A stretch of 41,126 nt of DNA from a virus. This document shows positions 29,252-36,423 of the stretch, piece by piece; the stretch's first letter is position 1, and each line of letters starts with the position of its first letter. The stretch lies in the IMG/VR virus record IMGVR_UViG_3300011440_000017, positions 1-41,126 of that record; one strand, given 5' to 3'. The position numbers and the translations under genes were made by a program. The notes beneath the pieces are model-generated. The model made no database searches. It had not been told where the DNA came from and was given only the letters and a program-made list of their open reading frames with translations.

Positions 29252-29818
29252 TTACTTCCCTTTTTTCATGTTGGCAATAAGGGCAGTTTGCTCAGCAATG
29301 GTATTCTCCATCGCTGCCAGCTTATCCTTTAGCGTTTCGTACTCCGCTTGCATCTTGATAAACGGGGCACTTTTTTCCGCCTTGTCCACCATGTTCTGCG
29401 CCCGCTGTTTCAGCTTGAACAGGCCCGGGATACGAGTGCACACGTCATCATTGACGTTTGCCAACTGTTCCAGCGAGCGGATTCGCAGGTAAGAAAGTTC
29501 CTCTACCTGCGAGCGGGTAATCCAAGGCGCTTCCACCAAAGGTGTGCCGATGTTTTGCTCCGTTTCGCCACTCTTGAATTCCCTATAGGCGGGTGCGAAA
29601 CGCTTCTTGTCCATATCCGTTACCGGACGCTGGATGATATTGGTCTGGTTGCCGGGGACACGGATTTCCACATAGTCAACATCCTTGTAAATGGGTCGGC
29701 CCGCTTCGTCCGATGCGGCCTCATCAAGCTTGGGCCGCACATAGAACTTTACATAGACCGACTTATCACCGGCCTCACGGGATTTGAAATCTTCAACATC
29801 AAAGTCTGCGGTTTGCAT
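29252..29818 (-). CDS. Conserved small virion-region protein with coiled-coil end, 188 aa
   Basis: The start at 29818 has AAGGAG ideally placed. An N-terminal beta-rich part (YVKFYVRPKLDEAASDEAGR, YVEIRVPGNQTNI) is followed by SQVEELSYLRIRSLEQLANV, a helix-hairpin-like segment, then a C-terminal coiled coil (YETLKDKLAAMENTIAEQTA). Proteins of this layout are frequent beside podovirus capsid or tail genes but uncharacterised. An assembly-scaffold or head-tail role is possible. Confidence 0.65.
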   Translation of the reverse strand: MQTADFDVEDFKSREAGDKSVYVKFYVRPKLDEAASDEAGRPIYKDVDYVEIRVPGNQTNIIQRPVTDMDKKRFAPAYREFKSGETEQNIGTPLVEAPWITRSQVEELSYLRIRSLEQLANVNDDVCTRIPGLFKLKQRAQNMVDKAEKSAPFIKMQAEYETLKDKLAAMENTIAEQTALIANMKKGK

Positions 29819-29828
29819 AGGGGGCTCC

Positions 29829-29984
29829 TTAGCCGAGTAGGCCCCGTTCAATAACGGCAACGAGGGTGACGAGTGCCAGCCCCAGCCAACCCAGATGCAC
29901 GCGCGGGCTGAAAGTGACATTGAACGCTGCCAGCAGCAGGCAGACGAGTGCAAGAAGGAGAAGGACGGTAAGGGTGATGGTCAT
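29829..29984 (-). CDS. Two-helix membrane protein, 51 aa (holin candidate)
   Basis: This short gene fills the gap between two longer ones and has AGGAG eight bases before its ATG. It encodes two hydrophobic segments, TLTVLLLLALVCLLLAA (about 4-20) and LGWLGLALVTLVAVI (about 31-45). SPRVH separates them. Two-helix, ~50-residue proteins occur among phage holins and also among conserved late structural-operon proteins of unknown role. With no endolysin recognised nearby, the holin idea stays tentative. Confidence 0.6.
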   Translation of the reverse strand: MTITLTVLLLLALVCLLLAAFNVTFSPRVHLGWLGLALVTLVAVIERGLLG

Positions 29985-29993
29985 TTCGTACTC

Positions 29994-32000
29994 CTAGGTA
30001 TACAGGGTTTTACCGGCGACATATGCCTCGATTGCTTGGATCGTCGCTAGGGGTGTCGCCACGGTTGAGCCCCTAACAATAAGCTGGTTGAGTTGGCCGT
30101 TGAATACAAGCCCGCCGCTTCCGCGAGAGCCGACATACATGGGATATGACAGGAAGGGGCCTGTTCCTAGGTCAGTACCTATGGTATTTACGACCGCCCC
30201 ATTTCTGCGAAGGGAGGTTACGTCCCCTGCAATATCAGCAATGCCGGTATAGTATGAGGTATCGGGGGCAGGAATGCCAAGGCTGGTTCCGGCTTGCGCA
30301 ACAACGGTGCCTTTTACGGTCCATGAAACGCCGGGGGTTGCGTTTGAATTAGGCGCAAATAGCCTAAAGGTACCGTTATTGAGCGTTGTGTCAACGGATA
30401 GCTCACATACGCAACCTATCGTAGCGTCACTTACCTTAGTCACTCCGGCAAAGACCGTGACCTTATCCATAGCACCGAAGTTGATATTGCTTGTGACATA
30501 GAAATCATTGGACCCGTCGAACCGCAGATAGTGCGGGAAGCCCGCGCTATCGTAATTAGTAGCGGTAGTGACGCGTTGGAAGCGGGTGGCAACTAGGCCG
30601 TATTCCAGCTGTGGTTGAATAAGACGGAAGGTGAGGTCAACTGTACCACCGATAGCTATTGCCATATCAATGCCGACACGGGCAAGATTAGTGGCCGCAC
30701 CTGTGAATGTTCGTGCCGCAGTGAATAGCTGCTCCGTAGCAATTATGGTTTGCACAGAATTAGTATTGGTGACAAAGGCTGCACCGTTGTACTCGGATAT
30801 AAAGAGCCTACGAAGCGGGTTGTTAAATCCTACGCTTGGATCGCCAGCCAATAGCTGTATTCTGGCAGAAGAAACCCACGGTTGACCGATGGCAGCAGCA
30901 ACGCCCGTGCCCATATAAATGTCAGCGAATCCAAGGGCTCCGGAAGTATTAGTGCCGCTTACCCGATAATCGAAATATGCCCGGCCATCAGGCAACGTGC
31001 CTTTGGCTATCACTTCGCGCGTGATTCCGGCAACTGCGGAGACACTCCAGCCAGTAGGCAAAGCACCCCCCGAACCAATGACTCCAACCACTGCTAGCGA
31101 GAGGTCTGAAATAAGCTGATTCCGACGTGCCGAAACTACGGGCCTGTTAGCGGCGGTCGCCTGCGTGCCATGGATGCCGGGGATTTCCTTAACACTGACA
31201 GACCGGACAACGAAATCACATGCGCCACCACTCCGCTTAACCTCAATAGCAGAGGAACTGGTAGCCGTAAAAATGACATGTGCAATAGTGCCAGTAGTGC
31301 CATTGGTAAGATTGACACCGTTATGGGAAAGAATCCAGCCTCCCGTTGCCACTGAGGCAATATCTACATATCCCTCATAGACTTTACCAACCGTCAGAAT
31401 CCCATCTTGACGCACACCCATAATAGCGCCAGTAGTAACCACCCGCGCGCCAGTCGGTACCTGCTGCACGAAATCGCTACCCGTTTCAGCGCCACTTAGT
31501 ACCCAACCTGTAGGCCGCACCGGAGCAGTAGTCCAAGTGCCTGTGGCAAAGTTGCCATTAATCGATAGCTCAGCGCCACGGGCCCGATCATAGCGCTTAT
31601 CCAGTACCAGACCCATGGGCTGTTCAACTGCCGTTACCGGCAGGATACCCAGATTGTCCTGATACATGGTACTAAAATCACTGTAATCGTGCCAGAAACC
31701 GGGCTCTCCGGCGCTGAACAAAAGCTCAGTGACTTGGTTGGGCGAAGGATTGCTCAGCCAATAGGCCAGCATCTTATCATTGATAGTGCCGGGATAAGGC
31801 GCAAGGAGCCTCATCCAAAGGTCGTTGTTTGTGTCGGGGGTCGTGACGGGTAGCCCTAGCTGCCCTAGGAGCCACTGCCTTTCCGCATCACCGTAGGTGG
31901 CGTTCGCGCTCGCCCCCCCAGCCTTGAAAAAACTCAACAAGCCGTCATTGACAGTGCCCCCGCCTGTCGCTACGCGAATGGCATCATTGAGAGTGGTCAT
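29994..32000 (-). CDS. Tail spike/fibre-like carbohydrate-binding protein, 668 aa
   Basis: N-terminal ~90 residues hold two similar turns (GGTVNDGLLSFFKAGG, then PGTINDKMLAYWLS) that may form the virion anchor. The middle has two carbohydrate-binding-like modules with a GxW segment and repeated jelly-roll features (GNFATGTWTTAPVRPTGWVL; QPQLEYGLVATRFQRV). The C-terminal ~180 residues look like a concanavalin/LamG sandwich (YLRFDGSNDFYVTSN, YVGSRGSGGLVFNGQLNQL). It probably binds host surface glycan. It is a second receptor-binding candidate besides the fibre at 17821. Confidence 0.7.
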   Translation of the reverse strand: MTTLNDAIRVATGGGTVNDGLLSFFKAGGASANATYGDAERQWLLGQLGLPVTTPDTNNDLWMRLLAPYPGTINDKMLAYWLSNPSPNQVTELLFSAGEPGFWHDYSDFSTMYQDNLGILPVTAVEQPMGLVLDKRYDRARGAELSINGNFATGTWTTAPVRPTGWVLSGAETGSDFVQQVPTGARVVTTGAIMGVRQDGILTVGKVYEGYVDIASVATGGWILSHNGVNLTNGTTGTIAHVIFTATSSSAIEVKRSGGACDFVVRSVSVKEIPGIHGTQATAANRPVVSARRNQLISDLSLAVVGVIGSGGALPTGWSVSAVAGITREVIAKGTLPDGRAYFDYRVSGTNTSGALGFADIYMGTGVAAAIGQPWVSSARIQLLAGDPSVGFNNPLRRLFISEYNGAAFVTNTNSVQTIIATEQLFTAARTFTGAATNLARVGIDMAIAIGGTVDLTFRLIQPQLEYGLVATRFQRVTTATNYDSAGFPHYLRFDGSNDFYVTSNINFGAMDKVTVFAGVTKVSDATIGCVCELSVDTTLNNGTFRLFAPNSNATPGVSWTVKGTVVAQAGTSLGIPAPDTSYYTGIADIAGDVTSLRRNGAVVNTIGTDLGTGPFLSYPMYVGSRGSGGLVFNGQLNQLIVRGSTVATPLATIQAIEAYVAGKTLYT

Positions 32001-32485
32001 CTGCGGTCCCTCGGGTACCGGTGTTCCTCATCCTCACGGTCCCTGCGATCCCTGTCACGGCCGCCCAAATCTAGCTCGATGCGAACCATGTAGTTCTGGG
32101 GGCAACGATACCGGGGGCGGAAGTTCCATACCCGGTAGCCATCGCGCCGGTTTTCACGATCACGGGTATAACGGCCGTCATCGTAGTAGCGGTTTTCGGG
32201 GTCCATACGACCATAGCGGTCATAACGACCATAGCGGTCATAACGGCCAGCGCGATCATAGCGGTCATCCCGGTTTGCCCAACGGCGGGAAACGCGTTCA
32301 ACGCGCCCGGTCGGGTAGCGATAGAAACAGTAGCGCTGATTTTCGTGGACTAGATAGCCCGTAAAGATCGGGATATTGAACTCGATCGTTGGGCGCCGTT
32401 GTGCCATGCCATCAGTGACGCAGCCCCCGGTTAGGAGGGTTGCGCCCATGACGATAGTGGCTAGCCATGTTTTATTACCGATCAC
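31997..32485 (-). CDS. Putative phage lipoprotein with Arg/Tyr/Asp repeats, 162 aa
   Basis: GTG start, with AAAGG upstream and an ATGA overlap with the next gene. The signal (NKTWLATIVMGATLLTGGC) ends in a lipobox-like TGGC, giving a lipidated Cys at about residue 22; the -3 Thr is less usual. The mature protein has YCFYRYPTGRVERVSRRW, then a tandem RYDRxGRYDRYGR repeat and a very basic/acidic C-terminus rich in D-R pairs. It may coat the inner or outer envelope face during late infection. No family recognised. Confidence 0.65.
   Translation of the reverse strand: MIGNKTWLATIVMGATLLTGGCVTDGMAQRRPTIEFNIPIFTGYLVHENQRYCFYRYPTGRVERVSRRWANRDDRYDRAGRYDRYGRYDRYGRMDPENRYYDDGRYTRDRENRRDGYRVWNFRPRYRCPQNYMVRIELDLGGRDRDRRDREDEEHRYPRDRR
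32209..32265. repeat. Tandem repeats inside the lipoprotein gene
   Basis: CATAGCGGTCAT recurs at short intervals with related CATAACGACC units, producing the repeated D-R-Y-[DG]-R peptide. Such arrays expand and contract by slippage, so repeat number may vary between related phages. Confidence 0.6.
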
Positions 32486-32500
32486 GATTTCTGTTACCTT

Positions 32501-33121
32501 TTACGTTACTGCCGGGCTAGCAGTTGTGGACGAACCGAAGGCCGATTGTGTGGCAATCATCGCAACGCCCGTGCGATTGGTGAAACCAGCTTCGATTGCT
32601 GCGCCATCTGCTACTGCGCCCGCTGCCGTTACCATCTTCGTACCGAAGCCAGTAAATGCAGGGCCAGCGCCAGCATCACGCGAGGAACCTGCACCGAAGG
32701 CCAGAAGCGGCTGAGCAACGTATGGCGCAACGGTGGACACACCAAGGCCGGTTGCACCGCCACCAACGATGGTATTCTTACCGCCACCAATGGCAGTCAG
32801 AATTGCCAGCGTAGCCGCAACCGGAACAGCAGCGGTACTTGCAGGCATCGAAATGCCGGGAGTGTAGTCGTCGGTATAGCCCTTATCCTTGATCGACTGC
32901 GCGGCAGTCGCAGGGGCCGTACCGTTAGCGACATTGATAACCGGGCCGACATTCAAACCGAAGCCGATGCCGGTGCTGAGAGCGCCTGTAGACGCGTTGC
33001 CGGTCTGGTCCTTATCAAGCGGCGAGCCTTTGGGTCCGGAGAACGGACTCATGAGAACGGCCTTGCCGGTAGCAGGATTGGCCGGGAGAGAAACGAGGCT
33101 ACCCATGTTACGAGCAGGCAT
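32501..33121 (-). CDS. Gly/Ala/Thr-rich virion-region protein, 206 aa
   Basis: GGAGG precedes the ATG. Few charged residues; long small-residue stretches (STGIGFGLNVGPVINVANGT, PVAATLAILTAIGGGKNTIV, GGGATGLGVSTVAPYVAQP). The central hydrophobic part could be a membrane segment or a beta-structured shell. It lies between the coiled-coil protein and the lipoprotein, three genes beyond the capsid, so a minor capsid or decoration role is possible. No family recognised. Confidence 0.6.
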   Translation of the reverse strand: MPARNMGSLVSLPANPATGKAVLMSPFSGPKGSPLDKDQTGNASTGALSTGIGFGLNVGPVINVANGTAPATAAQSIKDKGYTDDYTPGISMPASTAAVPVAATLAILTAIGGGKNTIVGGGATGLGVSTVAPYVAQPLLAFGAGSSRDAGAGPAFTGFGTKMVTAAGAVADGAAIEAGFTNRTGVAMIATQSAFGSSTTASPAVT

Positions 33122-33198
33122 GTTTGCATCCTCCAGAAATAAGTGAAATACGGCTCTTTTTTAACTGGAAGCCGCAAACCAGCTACGCGCCCCCGCGC

Positions 33199-33558
33199 TT
33201 ACTTATCCCTGCGGAAGAAACCACCCTTTTCCTTTGTGGCCGGTTCATCATCGGCCTCTGGGACTGGAAGAGGGGTCGGAGCCGGGGCTGCTTCATCCTT
33301 TGCCCTTTGGGCTACAGCATCCGCCAGCCTTTTGCGTTCGACTTCGGCCCTTTCTTCTGCTATCTTGGCGGCCCTTTCTGCGCGTTCCTCTTCACACTTG
33401 AAACGCTCAGCTTCATCGCCAATGAATTCCCCGCCGACTGGCACGTTGGAGCCGGGAGGAACTTCCCCGACTTTATACGGCTTGCCAGTGGCAGGGTCAA
33501 TCGGGACTTCTGGTAGGGTATTGTCTACCACCGGATCACCGGATTTGGTCCTGGTCAT
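33199..33558 (-). CDS. Charged coiled-coil protein next to the capsid gene, 119 aa
   Basis: The protein starts with a disordered, Pro-rich part (DPVVDNTLPEVPIDPATGKP). A strongly charged single helix follows (FKCEEERAERAAKIAEERAE, continuing to about residue 90), then a Pro/Glu tail ending FFRRDK. AAGGAG lies upstream of the ATG. It directly follows the capsid gene, a position often used by head-associated or capsid-stabilising proteins. No enzymatic motif. Confidence 0.6.
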   Translation of the reverse strand: MTRTKSGDPVVDNTLPEVPIDPATGKPYKVGEVPPGSNVPVGGEFIGDEAERFKCEEERAERAAKIAEERAEVERKRLADAVAQRAKDEAAPAPTPLPVPEADDEPATKEKGGFFRRDK

Positions 33559-33568
33559 TTCGATCTCC

Positions 33569-34528
33569 TTACGGATTCACGTCTAGGCGGCCTTGGAACT
33601 GCGCGCCAGAAGTGGTCAGATTGCCAGCCCATGCAAGAATCTGCACTTCGGCATCTTGGTTGATCGAATACCGCTTGTTCGGAGACAGCGGAACGAAGTT
33701 GCGTGCACTGTGCGGACGGAACCGGATGTAATCGGTATTTAGCATGAACGCAGTACCAGCCGGGCAGAAGCCACCGATACCACCATCCAACACGCAGTCG
33801 GCATCCATGTACTTGATAGTCGGGAAACCGAGGTTACCGACCTCAGAGCCAGTGAATCTCTGCTGTGCTTGCAGGGAGGCCACATAGGCACTCCATACCA
33901 CGTTGTCCATGGGGATCAGGTCGGGGCGGTCAGCGCCACGAACCAGTTGTGCCCAGAGGGAGTTCATGTTGGCTTGGATCGTTGCGGCAGAAGCCGCATT
34001 GACTAGCTTGGAGCGCCAGAAGGTCCAAGTAACGCGGTCGATACCACCATAAACGCCAGTGGTCGGATCGAACGGAACGGCGGCATTCAGGCCCGTGATT
34101 TCCTTGCCACCGGAGCCGGTGCCATCCGCGTAGATACCGCCAGCCACCAGATTCTTCATGGTGGACTCAGCAACATCGATGCGTGCGGCCAGCAGATCGA
34201 TCATCTGTTCCGGGCCGGCATTCTGCAACATTTCCAGACCCGAAATGACGACCGGGCATGCTGCCTGCTTGATATCGAACTGAGCAGCCGAAAGCACGTC
34301 CTGCGCGGCAACGGGCAGCAGGTCATACCCGCTGTACCAACCGGCATTGCCGTTCTCGGCAAAACTGAGTTCTTCGTAGATGAGGCGGCCACCTGAGAAA
34401 GTACGCATCTTGCCCTTCTGCGAAAGCCGCATCAGGAGCGCGTTGTTCTTGGTGACGTTATCCGCAATCTTTTTCGTGCGGGATTCGATTGTCGTGGTGA
34501 TGATATCACTGACGTTCGGGAAGGCCAT
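33569..34528 (-). CDS. Major capsid protein, HK97-fold type
   Basis: The 319-residue length and segments fit HK97-like capsid proteins of podoviruses. There is an N-terminal helix (IESRTKKIADNVTKNNALLM), an E-loop-like region (GGRLIYEELSFAENGNAGWY), a long spine helix (QMIDLLAARIDVAESTMKNL) and a beta-rich P-domain end (NQDAEVQILAWAGNLTTSGA). No delta-domain protease target is obvious, since a separate scaffold gene precedes it. A leader with two hairpins and a promoter candidate would give it extra expression relative to its neighbours. Confidence 0.88.
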   Translation of the reverse strand: MAFPNVSDIITTTIESRTKKIADNVTKNNALLMRLSQKGKMRTFSGGRLIYEELSFAENGNAGWYSGYDLLPVAAQDVLSAAQFDIKQAACPVVISGLEMLQNAGPEQMIDLLAARIDVAESTMKNLVAGGIYADGTGSGGKEITGLNAAVPFDPTTGVYGGIDRVTWTFWRSKLVNAASAATIQANMNSLWAQLVRGADRPDLIPMDNVVWSAYVASLQAQQRFTGSEVGNLGFPTIKYMDADCVLDGGIGGFCPAGTAFMLNTDYIRFRPHSARNFVPLSPNKRYSINQDAEVQILAWAGNLTTSGAQFQGRLDVNP

Positions 34529-34586
34529 GGCTAATCTCCTAAGAAAGGTGTACGCACTTTCACTACCGGAGGTCAGCTCCCCGAAA

Positions 34587-34660
34587 GCCGGTCAAGCGGT
34601 GTCCATGACCGGCCCCGAGGCCCCAGCTTAGCACAGAACTGGGGAGGTTTGTCAAGCGGT
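34587..34660 (-). promoter_or_regulatory. Capsid-gene leader: promoter candidate, two hairpins, repeat
   Basis: On the leftward strand, TTGACA (34655-34650), a 17-base spacer and GCTAAG (34632-34627, preceded by TGT) form a promoter candidate. CCCCAG/CTGGGG (34644-34639 with 34626-34621) and GCCGGTCA/TGACCGGC (34613-34606 with 34594-34587) are perfect stems. GTCAAGCGGT is repeated at 34591-34600 and 34651-34660, 60 bp apart. Together they suggest separate control of capsid synthesis or mRNA stability. Confidence 0.55.
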
Positions 34661-35793
34661 CACGCTCGGCCGCTGTTTTGGTTCCATGCCTTGCGAACGG
34701 CATCGTGGATATCGTCGTTATCGTCTATCTCTTCCGCCCCCGTAAGCAGGGGTGCAGAGCCCGGCGGAACTACGCTTCGTGCTGCTGCCTGTCGCTGCGC
34801 CAACTGGCCGCCCGGTTGTGGGTTCCCAGCATACTGCTGAATCAGGTACGGCCGCAACTGCGGATTACGCCAGATGGCTAGGTCATAGGCATCTTGGTAC
34901 GTTTGTGCGTAGCCATACTCGATCAAATCCGCCATATCGTCACGGACATAATCAAGGTACTGGTGGGCTGGGTCAGCAGCGAACTGTATTAGCTCATTAT
35001 CCGCCGCTTGTTCTTCAATGGAATCCTTCCACTGCTGTAGCTGTGTTAGCTCCTGCTGTACCTGTGGCGGAATCGGTGTAGGCGTTCCATGGTGCTGGTG
35101 TGCCTGCATAAGCATCTCATCCAACTTGCCATCCATAGCAGAATTGAGGATGTTTCTGATCGGCACTCCGTACTGTTCTGCCAACGATATTACCATTGTC
35201 ATCTTTTGTGCCGGATTACCCAGCCGCATTGTCTGTTCCACTTGGATCATGGAACTGAGATATGCCCGGGGGTCCTCTTTGATATGCTCAAAGTACGCTT
35301 CAAATGGCAAAATGCTCTTGTAGATTTCCTCCATCGGCTCGTAATACTGTTGCAGCTTCTGGACACCTACCGCAGTGGCCTCTTCCCGGCGCGTGATTTC
35401 CTCCCTGATATCTTGTGGAATTTTATTCCACTTTCCTTTCATATCTGGCCGCCATGAATCCGGCGGCTTATTAGGATCAAATTTTAGCTCAGTCGGTGTT
35501 CCCAAAGGTTGGGGAGCGCCCGGGGGCACAGGAGGGGGCGGCGGAACTGGACCCTTTGGCGCAGCAGGAACCGGCTCAGGAGGCTCCGCCCCACGCGGCA
35601 GGAACTTGCCATCCGGTCCCCGCTGCAAAGGGGCATTCTTGTCATCCGGCATTACCGGAGGCAAAACTTCAGAGGCCGGAGGGCCGCTAAAGTCGTCACT
35701 GGGGCCACCACCATCGCCTAGGGGCAGCTGTTGCTGTGATTCCGCAGAGGATGAAATAGCAGCGCGGATATCGTCATGGAGGGTGTCAGGCAT
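34660..35793 (-). CDS. Scaffolding protein, 377 aa
   Basis: The first ~110 residues are disordered and Pro/Gly-rich (GPVPPPPPVPPGAPQPLG). The remainder is helical and acidic: DIREEITRREEATAVGVQKL, EAYFEHIKEDPRAYLSSMIQ, and QQELTQLQQWKDSIEEQA. A C-terminal IHDAVRKAWNQNSGRA is a probable capsid-binding end. Size, composition and position immediately before the capsid gene match scaffold proteins of podoviruses. It would be lost or removed during head maturation. Confidence 0.82.
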   Translation of the reverse strand: MPDTLHDDIRAAISSSAESQQQLPLGDGGGPSDDFSGPPASEVLPPVMPDDKNAPLQRGPDGKFLPRGAEPPEPVPAAPKGPVPPPPPVPPGAPQPLGTPTELKFDPNKPPDSWRPDMKGKWNKIPQDIREEITRREEATAVGVQKLQQYYEPMEEIYKSILPFEAYFEHIKEDPRAYLSSMIQVEQTMRLGNPAQKMTMVISLAEQYGVPIRNILNSAMDGKLDEMLMQAHQHHGTPTPIPPQVQQELTQLQQWKDSIEEQAADNELIQFAADPAHQYLDYVRDDMADLIEYGYAQTYQDAYDLAIWRNPQLRPYLIQQYAGNPQPGGQLAQRQAAARSVVPPGSAPLLTGAEEIDDNDDIHDAVRKAWNQNSGRA

Positions 35794-36205
35794 CGGGAAT
35801 TTCCTCAGTATATGGTGCGGGGGTCGGGGTGTAGCCTTCTTCCAGCTTTTGCACAGCGGCTTTCAAGTCAATGTCTAGGTCCTTGCGGTCCTCTTTCGCT
35901 AGCGGCTTCTGCCAGTCAGTTTCAGTGAACTTTTTGACGGCTGCCTCATCGTAACCTTCATGTAGCTGGACTACCCGGTTACGCTTGTTATGTTCCACTA
36001 GCTCCCGGGAGTTGGTGATTAGCGCACCGTCTACAGGCGATATAAACGGTTCAAACTTCTTTGTAAAAATACGCGGAGGCGTATAGCGGCGAGCCAGCAC
36101 ACGGCCGCACACAGGACAAGCAAACTCTCTGCAAGCCTCATAGGCGGCGAGTGAGCATATTCTTTCCCACTTCTGTCCACAGCATTCTTCATAGGTATAG
36201 ATCAT
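35786..36205 (-). CDS. Zinc-ribbon protein of the head-gene cluster, 139 aa
   Basis: The ATG at 36205 is used instead of the TTG six bases upstream. The N-terminus MIYTYEECCGQKWERICSLA and ACPVCGRVL give C-C...C-x-x-C ligands like FmdB-type zinc ribbons. The rest contains VEHNKRNRVVQLHEGYDE, a pattern I recall from uncharacterised phage proteins in the same location. It overlaps the scaffold gene by eight bases. A regulatory or assembly-chaperone role is conceivable but unknown. Confidence 0.7.
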   Translation of the reverse strand: MIYTYEECCGQKWERICSLAAYEACREFACPVCGRVLARRYTPPRIFTKKFEPFISPVDGALITNSRELVEHNKRNRVVQLHEGYDEAAVKKFTETDWQKPLAKEDRKDLDIDLKAAVQKLEEGYTPTPAPYTEEIPDA

Positions 36206-36207
36206 GG

Positions 36208-36423
36208 TCAATACTTCGTTGCACCGGGACGACGGCGAAGGGCATGAGCGCGGGCCCCTGTTCGGCTAGCTTCCCAGCGCGCTTTTTCCTCTTTCTCATG
36301 ACCCCTTTCTTCGCGCTCAAACTTCTGCCCCACAGCCTGTGGAATGCCCATGGTGGCAGCGAAGGCAGGATTGTGTGCCACTCCCTGCATCAAGCGCTTC
36401 TGTTTTTCACTCTTATACGGCAT
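36208..36423 (-). CDS. Conserved small head-region protein, 71 aa
   Basis: Short basic protein whose first half, PYKSEKQKRLMQGVAHNPAF followed by GIPQAVGQKFEREE, belongs to a very common small phage protein pattern found beside portal genes. Function is not established. It overlaps the portal gene by 11 bases and ends two bases before the next gene. Confidence 0.7.
   Translation of the reverse strand: MPYKSEKQKRLMQGVAHNPAFAATMGIPQAVGQKFEREERGHEKEEKARWEASRTGARAHALRRRPGATKY

Noticed and set aside
31897-32364. 155-codon rightward frame with His/Gly/Asp repeats
   Set aside because: It is the antisense reading of the repeats in the lipoprotein gene, which has a signal peptide and coupling to its neighbour.
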